This document shows, one piece after another, positions 58,254 through 64,000 of a DNA stretch of 64,000 nt. Both the position numbers and the translations under genes were made by a program. Origin of the DNA: Corinectria fuckeliana (lineage: Eukaryota; Ascomycota; Sordariomycetes; Hypocreales; Nectriaceae); NCBI GenBank assembly GCA_019137255.1, contig WPDH01000138.1:1-64000 (forward strand), given 5' to 3'. The notes under the pieces were generated by a model, which did not search any database, was not told where the DNA came from, and saw nothing but the letters and a program-made list of their open reading frames with translations. The first letter of the stretch is position 1; every line of letters begins with the position of its first letter.

Positions 58254-60166
58254 ATGACACCAAATAACCCTGGACCCCTCTTGATCCATGGTCAGCCTGA
58301 AGGCGCCCATGACCAGGCTCTTGGAGAAAAGGCTCCAGTTGTTGGCTTTGATGGCCGCGACACCAAAGACACATCGACACCTGGGCCGCCTAGCTCCCGA
58401 GACAGCTCTGACCTTGGCAAGCTCGATGACCAGTCTCAGCGGCTGTCGTTTCCTCGGCTTATCGTTGCCTATCTTTGCCTATGTCTCTGCTACTTCATTT
58501 CCTATCTGGACATGAACTCCGTCACCACATCGTTGCCAACTATATCCGACGCCCTAGACGCCGGCCCCAGCATCACCTGGGTCGGAACCGCATATCTCCT
58601 GGGTCAGACGTCCTGCCAGCCCCTTTACGGCCGGGTATCCGATATCACTGGCCGCAAGCCCATCCTTCTGTTTTCTCTCGGCTGCATCGTCGTCGGCGGC
58701 ATCCTTTGCGGATTCGCCCGTTCGCCGATTTGGCTGTACACATGTCGCGCCATCAGCGGGATCGGCGGAGGTGGCATTAGCTCCTCGGTTGCCATCATCG
58801 TTAGCGATCTGGTCAGCCTGAGATCGCGGGGAAAGTACCAGGGGTTCATCAGCCTCGCCATTGGCATAGGAGCCGCCGCCGGGCCGTTTGTGGCTGCCAG
58901 TCTGATACAGACGCGCTCTGACGGCTGGAGGTGGGCGTTTTGGGTCCCTTCGATTGCCGCTGCCGGCTGCTTTGTCCTGCTTTTGTTTTTCCTGCCCCTC
59001 AAGCCGGTGTCTGGGAGTTTGCAGGACAAGATTCGCAAGATCGACTGGTTGGGCGTCGTGACCTCCGTCTCTGGAATTGTGCTGACCGTGGTGAGTACTT
59101 CTGACATGGCATTGCAAGCACCGCGCTAAATCCGGCAATTCTTAGATCTCCATCAACTCGGGTGGAAGCTTATGGCCTTGGCATAGTGCCAAGACCATCT
59201 CGACGCTAGCCATCGGCATCGTTTTGCTTCTTGTGTTCATCGTAATCGAGGCTTCCGTGGCCAAGATCCCCATCATCCCGTTGCGGCTATTCAAGCAAAG
59301 ATCACCCGCGCTGCTCTTTCTCACAGGCATCTTTCATGATTTTGTTTGGCAGTCGACCCAATACTTTGTGCCCCTTTACTTCCAAACCGTGCGTGGCTAT
59401 ACACCGCTAAAGAGCGCCACGCTTATCCTGTCGTTTCTTCTTGCTCAAGGTGTGGCTGGTGCTGCTTCCGGGCCCATCATGGCTAAGCTTGCCAGGTCAG
59501 TAACAGCTCAAAGTGTGGAGAGTGAGACAGATTGTGCTTACCCTCGGTGCAGATACATGCCCGTCCTGCGCTCAGGCTTCGTGCTCTGGACCATTGGTGC
59601 TGGTTTAAAAATACTGTTCAACCAGCACACTCACACGGCCACCTATGTAGTGGTTCTGGCCGTTGAAGGAGCCGGAGTAGGCTGGGTCCATCAACCGGGT
59701 ACGTTACGCCCCCTTGTTTCAGTGAGACGGTGCGGAACATATAACATGCAAATTACTGACGCCTACGCAAGGTCTCGTAGCGCTACAGGCCAACTCCAGA
59801 GACGAGGACCGCGCTGTTGCGACGGGAACGCGCAATGTTCTCCGCTCGCTGGGCGGCGTCATCGGGATCGCGGCGTCGACAGCTGCATACTACGCGGTAT
59901 TAGACAAGGCGCTTCGACACAGTCGCACGGTGCCAGACTGGCTTCGTGCGCGTGTCTTGGATGGCACATGGCACATCGGTGATGAAGGCACCGACGGGTT
60001 CGAATCAGACATCTTGGATGCACGAATGAAGGGATTTCGCGTCGTCTTCATCATGTCCGTGCCGTTGATTGCGCTGTGCCTCCTGGCCAGCGTGTTCATC
60101 GCCGACATTATTTTGAAGGGCGACGCGAAGAAGACGGAGCCGAAGAAGAAGGACGAAGAGACATGA
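58254..60166 (+). CDS. MFS drug/metabolite exporter, DHA2 (14-TMS) type
   Basis: Four exons (58254-59090, 59146-59495, 59553-59698, 59772-60166) give 575 aa. I chose the ATG at 58254, just before a disordered polar N-terminus. Motifs include LDMNSVTTSLPTI in TM1 (family motif D1), GRVSDITGRKP after TM2 (motif A), RAISGIGGGGI in TM4 and GPFVAASLI in TM5 (motif C region). Long hydrophobic segments fit 14 membrane helices. Members of this family export toxins and antibiotics by proton antiport at the plasma membrane. Its place between the PEP mutase-like gene and a polyketide synthase suggests export of, or self-protection against, the cluster product. Confidence 0.92.
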
Positions 60167-60671
60167 CTGGATATCTCTGTTTGCATATACGGGTGAGAGA
60201 GTAGCAAGGACAAATAGCGGTTAGGCGGTGTCTAAATACGATTTATTCAAGGTAGAAAGCAGAGTTATGGAAAAATAGATTTCTTCATTCCAAATACTTT
60301 AAAGCATCCTGCCAAGTGGTAAGTGTAAGTGGTGGGGAAGAAATAGAAAGGCATAATTAGTTGTCTGGTTAATTACCATGTTATAACCCATTCCTAAGAT
60401 TGGGGCGCTCTAAGTAGTAGGTACATACACCATTTGTGTAAAGGGCTTCACCGGACGCTCACCGCAACTCGAAAAGTACGAGAATTATCTTGCACTTGTT
60501 GGCTCTTAAGACACGTCTTTTTCTACGTGACTCCTTGGATGGTTTCATCACTAGGCCCTGCAGAATCCAGACCTTCACTCTTTGAGTCCCTCTACACCGA
60601 ATGCACACTAGGAAGAGTTGTCGCGTATCATGACAAATAGAGTAACGATGCTTGCCCTACTGCCAACCAAT
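60167..60671. other. Convergent intergenic region
   Basis: About 500 bp between the exporter and synthase 3' ends; no gene seen. Confidence 0.45.
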
Positions 60672-63600
60672 TCATGTCTCCTCATCAATGCGCTTAGCAT
60701 ACCTTTGCGCAAACTCCCGGCCAACGAGAGGCACCGAATACTCGTCTCCTCCAAACACGTGCCTGCCGACCGGAGAAGCATTGATCATAGAAGCAGCTCC
60801 GTCCTCATCGAGCATGTCAACAACGGCCGCTATCCGGGCCAGGGAGCCCGTCGGATGCGTCGCTGCGTAGCCAAGCGCCCGTCGCCGCCACTCCGTAAAG
60901 GGGAGAAGGCCCTGTCCTCTACTCGCAGCACCCATCAGTCCGAAGAAACGGTTCAGGTCCGGCGCCTGGGCGTTTAGGAAGTCGTAGTCGGTGCCAACGC
61001 GGCCTAGATCGTCCGTCATGACGGCGACAATGGTGCTGGCCAGGTAATCGACGGGGAGCACCGCCGCCAAGTTGGCGTCCAAGTCAGGGAACCAGCCCAG
61101 GTCGATACTCCCAGCAATGAGATTGTGCAGAAAGTCGCCGCGGTCCAGGCGGAAGTGCCCCGTGGATGCCGAGGCCGTCACAAACGGCAGACGGTAGACG
61201 GATGCCTTGGCGCCGCGCCAGCGTGCAGCGGCCACCATCTGCTCAGCGATCCATTTCGACGTGCCGTAGCCGTACTCGCGCTCCGTCTCCAGCAGCTCGT
61301 TTCCGGCGTACTTGGGCAGCGTGGATACGGTGGAGATGATGTGAACCGTCTTGGGACGCCCTTGTGACGCCAGACGTAGAACCTCGTGGGTGCTGACGAT
61401 GTTGGGCTTCACGTAGTCCTCCAGCGGCCGCATCCAGTCTACCAAGGCCCCGGAGTGGCATATGGCGTCGACCTGGTCTGCGAGCTCATCGAAAGTGTCC
61501 CGGCCCAGGCCGAGGAGAGGCTGCTCCATGTCGCCGACTACTGGAAGGAGCAGCGGCTTGTAGTCTGGCTTCCAGAGGCTGTAGCCGGACAGGGTAGTCA
61601 TCAACCGTGTCCAGCCCTGCTCAGAGGAGGCCGCACGTACTAGACAGTGTGTCTGGATGCCCAGCTCGAGCAGTTGCCGGATGATGAAGGCGCCAACGAA
61701 TCCGGTCCCACCGGTAACAAAGACAGCTCTAGGACGCGTGCATGTCCAATGAGTCGCGTTGGCAAAGGTCAACTTTGGATCAAGACATCCATTCCGGATG
61801 GCTGTCAGGTTGAGGAGGGGAACAGGGCTTTCCAAGTCGGGTTCCACAGAGCTCAGAGAGGTGGTGGAACTGTCGGAATTCCACTCGGTAGAAGACCCCT
61901 TCCAGCTTTCCCGTATCCTCGAGAGGAGAAACTGGCTGAGCGCTTCGAGATTTGGGTAATCAAAGACGATCCTCGGAGACAGCGTCAAGCCGGTCAAGTT
62001 GGCTAGCTGACCACGCGCTAGAACCGCTGTCAAGGAATCGAGGCCGATTTCCTTGAGCGGAACAAGAATGTTGACATCATGCGGCGACGAGAACCCCAGT
62101 GCTGCGGCTACCGTTGCGCGAACCATGGCCAGCACGATGGCATCATGTTCCTCGGGCGGGCTTTTCCGTAGCCTCTCGAGGAGGGCATAGTCTGCGCTGC
62201 CGCTGTCACTACTCCTTTCCGTCTCCGGGCCCAGGAGCGAAAGCAGCAGCGACGGCCTGGCTTCCTTGTCGCGATAGTAGTTCCGCAGCTGGTCTACATG
62301 GTACGCGGCCGCCACGGTGAGGGCGCTGCCATGACGCACAGCCTGCTCGAGCAGCTCCAAGCCGTCGGCCGGCGCGAGTTCGTGAAGCCCGAGGTTTGCG
62401 TACCGCATACGCCCGGTCTCGGTCAGCCCGGCGCCCATTCCGTAGCCCCCGCCCCAGAGACCCCAGGCTACGGACGTGGCCGGGAGGTCTTTCGCGCGTC
62501 GCAGGTGCGCGAGGGCGTCGAGAAAGGTGTTGGCGGCGGCGTAGTTCCCCTGGCCGGCTGTGCCCATGATGCCGGAGACGGAGGAGAACATGACAAAGAG
62601 GTCGAGGTCCAGGCTGCTCGTCCACTGATGCAAGTTCCAGGCGCCGTCGACTTTGGGTCGGAAGGTCGCGTCGCAACGCTGTGGCGTGAGTTCCGAGAGG
62701 ACGCCGTCGTCGATGGTACCAGCGGCATGGACTACGCCACGCAGGGGAGGAGAGGATGGCTCGTTGAACAGGGCCATGATATTGCTGATACTGTCGACAC
62801 CAGATACATCACCAGCGACTACGGTAGTCGTGGCGCCGTGCTGTGCGAGCTCATCGACAAGCTGCTTCGCCCCGGGAGCGTCCATGCCCCGACGAGAAGT
62901 GAGCACCAAGACGCGGATGCCGTGCGTCTTGACGAGCCATCTGGCCACGGCCTGCCCGATGCCTCCGGTGCCGCCGGTGATAAGCACGGCGCCGTCACGA
63001 CGAAGAAGACGGGGCGCAGCATCGGCATCCCGGTCCTTTGGCTGGCTACGCTCCATCCGCGGCACGAGCACTCGGCCCTTGCGGACGGCACACTCGTCCT
63101 CAGCCTCCAGCATCAAGCACGAAGCCAGGACTTGGGCGTTGGCGTCTCCTGAGCCCAGATCCAGTAGTCGTAGGCGCAGCTCGGGATGCTCGTTGCGGGC
63201 GGTTCGTAGCAAGCCCCAAAGGATGCTTGCACCGAGCCCGTCAACCGTATCATCGCCATGGCCGGTGCCGATGGCGTTCTGAGTAATCCACACAATCGAC
63301 GGCGCAAATGCAGCCTCGGCCGCGGCTTGTAGCTGAGCGAGCCCCTTTGCGGCAAATTCGCGCGTTTGGCGCAGCACGTCGGCGTCAGAGTGCCATAGAC
63401 ACAACACGCCGTCGAGGTTTTGGGCATCTTGGAGCCTCGAGACTTGATGGAGCTGTACGCCTGCCGCCGAAAGGGCCAATTTTACGTCTGCGGCCCAGGA
63501 TGGCTCTCTTACTGGGGATATGACGCCCCATGAGCCCCGCAGGTAGTCGCCGTGGGCTTCGGTCTGGTGCCAGTTGATGTTGAACTCGGAGTCTTCTGCT

Positions 63601-64000
63601 CCCAGCTTGACCAGGCCATCAACATGCGCAGGAGAAATATCGACGGTGCCACTGCCACTTCCGCTGCCGCTGCCGCTGACACTTCCTTGTCGACTTGTCC
63701 AGAACCGCTCTCTCTGGAACGCGTACGTCGGCAAGTCAACTCGGCGACAGCCAAAAGGGGCAAAGTACCCTGCCCAGTCGACGGGCCAATGCCGCACATG
63801 GAGCTTCGCGAGACTGCCTTGGACCACTTCAACATCATCTCTGCCAGCGGCGAGCGACGGAAGCCAGGCGATGGAAGCGCTCTGGCTCTTGTCGGCGATG
63901 CATGCGGCACCGAGGCCGCAGAGCACCGGCCGAGGACACAGCTCGAGAAACGCATTGCTGCCTCGGTCGAAGAGCGTCTGGATCCCCTCGCTGAAGCGGA
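60672..64000 (-). CDS. Modular polyketide synthase C-terminus: AT-KR-ACP-thioester reductase (partial)
   Basis: A single open frame of 3.3 kb with no intron, still open at 64000, so the N-terminal part (KS, most of AT) is outside. The visible order starts with the end of an acyltransferase closing with VDLPTYAFQRERFW. A Gly-Ser repeat linker follows, then a structural psi-KR and KR catalytic half (TGGTGGIG; MFSSVSG Ser; GQGNYAAANTFLDAL Tyr). Next come an ACP with IGLDSLTAV and a thioester reductase (TGGTGFVG; YGYGTSKWIAEQM). There is no DH or ER. The KR, the missing DH and the YAFQRERFW linker are typical of bacterial modular type I PKSs. Reductive release would yield an aldehyde or alcohol. 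Length and intron absence suggest a gene of bacterial origin. Confidence 0.93.
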   Translation of the reverse strand, partial: RFSEGIQTLFDRGSNAFLELCPRPVLCGLGAACIADKSQSASIAWLPSLAAGRDDVEVVQGSLAKLHVRHWPVDWAGYFAPFGCRRVDLPTYAFQRERFWTSRQGSVSGSGSGSGSGTVDISPAHVDGLVKLGAEDSEFNINWHQTEAHGDYLRGSWGVISPVREPSWAADVKLALSAAGVQLHQVSRLQDAQNLDGVLCLWHSDADVLRQTREFAAKGLAQLQAAAEAAFAPSIVWITQNAIGTGHGDDTVDGLGASILWGLLRTARNEHPELRLRLLDLGSGDANAQVLASCLMLEAEDECAVRKGRVLVPRMERSQPKDRDADAAPRLLRRDGAVLITGGTGGIGQAVARWLVKTHGIRVLVLTSRRGMDAPGAKQLVDELAQHGATTTVVAGDVSGVDSISNIMALFNEPSSPPLRGVVHAAGTIDDGVLSELTPQRCDATFRPKVDGAWNLHQWTSSLDLDLFVMFSSVSGIMGTAGQGNYAAANTFLDALAHLRRAKDLPATSVAWGLWGGGYGMGAGLTETGRMRYANLGLHELAPADGLELLEQAVRHGSALTVAAAYHVDQLRNYYRDKEARPSLLLSLLGPETERSSDSGSADYALLERLRKSPPEEHDAIVLAMVRATVAAALGFSSPHDVNILVPLKEIGLDSLTAVLARGQLANLTGLTLSPRIVFDYPNLEALSQFLLSRIRESWKGSSTEWNSDSSTTSLSSVEPDLESPVPLLNLTAIRNGCLDPKLTFANATHWTCTRPRAVFVTGGTGFVGAFIIRQLLELGIQTHCLVRAASSEQGWTRLMTTLSGYSLWKPDYKPLLLPVVGDMEQPLLGLGRDTFDELADQVDAICHSGALVDWMRPLEDYVKPNIVSTHEVLRLASQGRPKTVHIISTVSTLPKYAGNELLETEREYGYGTSKWIAEQMVAAARWRGAKASVYRLPFVTASASTGHFRLDRGDFLHNLIAGSIDLGWFPDLDANLAAVLPVDYLASTIVAVMTDDLGRVGTDYDFLNAQAPDLNRFFGLMGAASRGQGLLPFTEWRRRALGYAATHPTGSLARIAAVVDMLDEDGAASMINASPVGRHVFGGDEYSVPLVGREFAQRYAKRIDEET
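63650..63685 (-). repeat. Gly-Ser linker microsatellite in the synthase
   Basis: A run of GGC/AGC/AGT-type codons encodes alternating Ser and Gly between the AT and psi-KR. The near-repeat of six-base units is likely to vary in length between strains. Confidence 0.7.

Noticed and set aside
62298..63152. 284-codon plus-strand ORF
   Set aside because: Antisense shadow of the KR region of the polyketide synthase.

Overview
The window looks like an accessory, gene-sparse part of a filamentous ascomycete (Pezizomycotina) genome. Genes carry short introns of about 50-80 nt with GTAWGT-type donors and CTRAC-type branch sites. Zn2Cys6 regulators, MFS sugar transporters, secreted carbohydrate-active enzymes and a deuterolysin-type protease are present. 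One retroelement shows the transition-only decay expected of repeat-induced point mutation (RIP). All gene models below were spliced by hand from reading frame, splice signals and family knowledge; nothing was searched against a database.

Layout. 0-5 kb: the end of a possible transposon-type gene running off the left edge, then a deuterolysin (M35) protease. 5-8.3 kb: a five-exon fusion of a DUF2235 alpha/beta-hydrolase-like domain, without its usual catalytic Ser and His, to a P-loop GTPase. 9-10.6 kb: a secreted pectate-lyase-like beta-helix protein. 11-16 kb: a divergent pair, a chitin/hyaluronan-synthase-like GT2 membrane enzyme and a nucleotide-sugar 6-dehydrogenase of bacterial type, which together suggest an acidic polysaccharide. 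18-19 kb: an orphan gene. 21.5-31.7 kb: an apparently intact set of beta-mannosidase (mndB type), flavocytochrome b2-like dehydrogenase, MFS sugar transporter and Zn2Cys6 regulator. 32.7-40.3 kb: a second, paralogous set of transporter, GH2 beta-mannosidase and Zn2Cys6 regulator in which every member is broken (early TAA; truncated multi-frame relic; single in-frame TGA). 40.6-47.1 kb: a RIP-degraded Ty1/Copia LTR retrotransposon on the minus strand with 165-bp LTRs. 47-48.4 kb: a secreted GH5 enzyme. 49-53.2 kb: a small secreted protein, unassigned ORFs and a tiny CxxCxGxG-repeat protein.

54-64 kb is the most interesting part. An aspartate-aminotransferase-like gene and a phosphoenolpyruvate mutase-like gene are divergently paired on one promoter region. 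They are followed by a DHA2-type MFS exporter and the 3' end of an intronless, bacterial-style modular polyketide synthase (AT-KR-ACP-thioester reductase) that runs off the right edge. PEP mutase makes the C-P bond of essentially all known phosphonates, and a transaminase could pull its unfavourable product on to phosphonoalanine. This is therefore a candidate fungal phosphonate locus, possibly a phosphonate-polyketide hybrid cluster. The enzyme assignments are well supported by motifs; the cluster and its product are inference.
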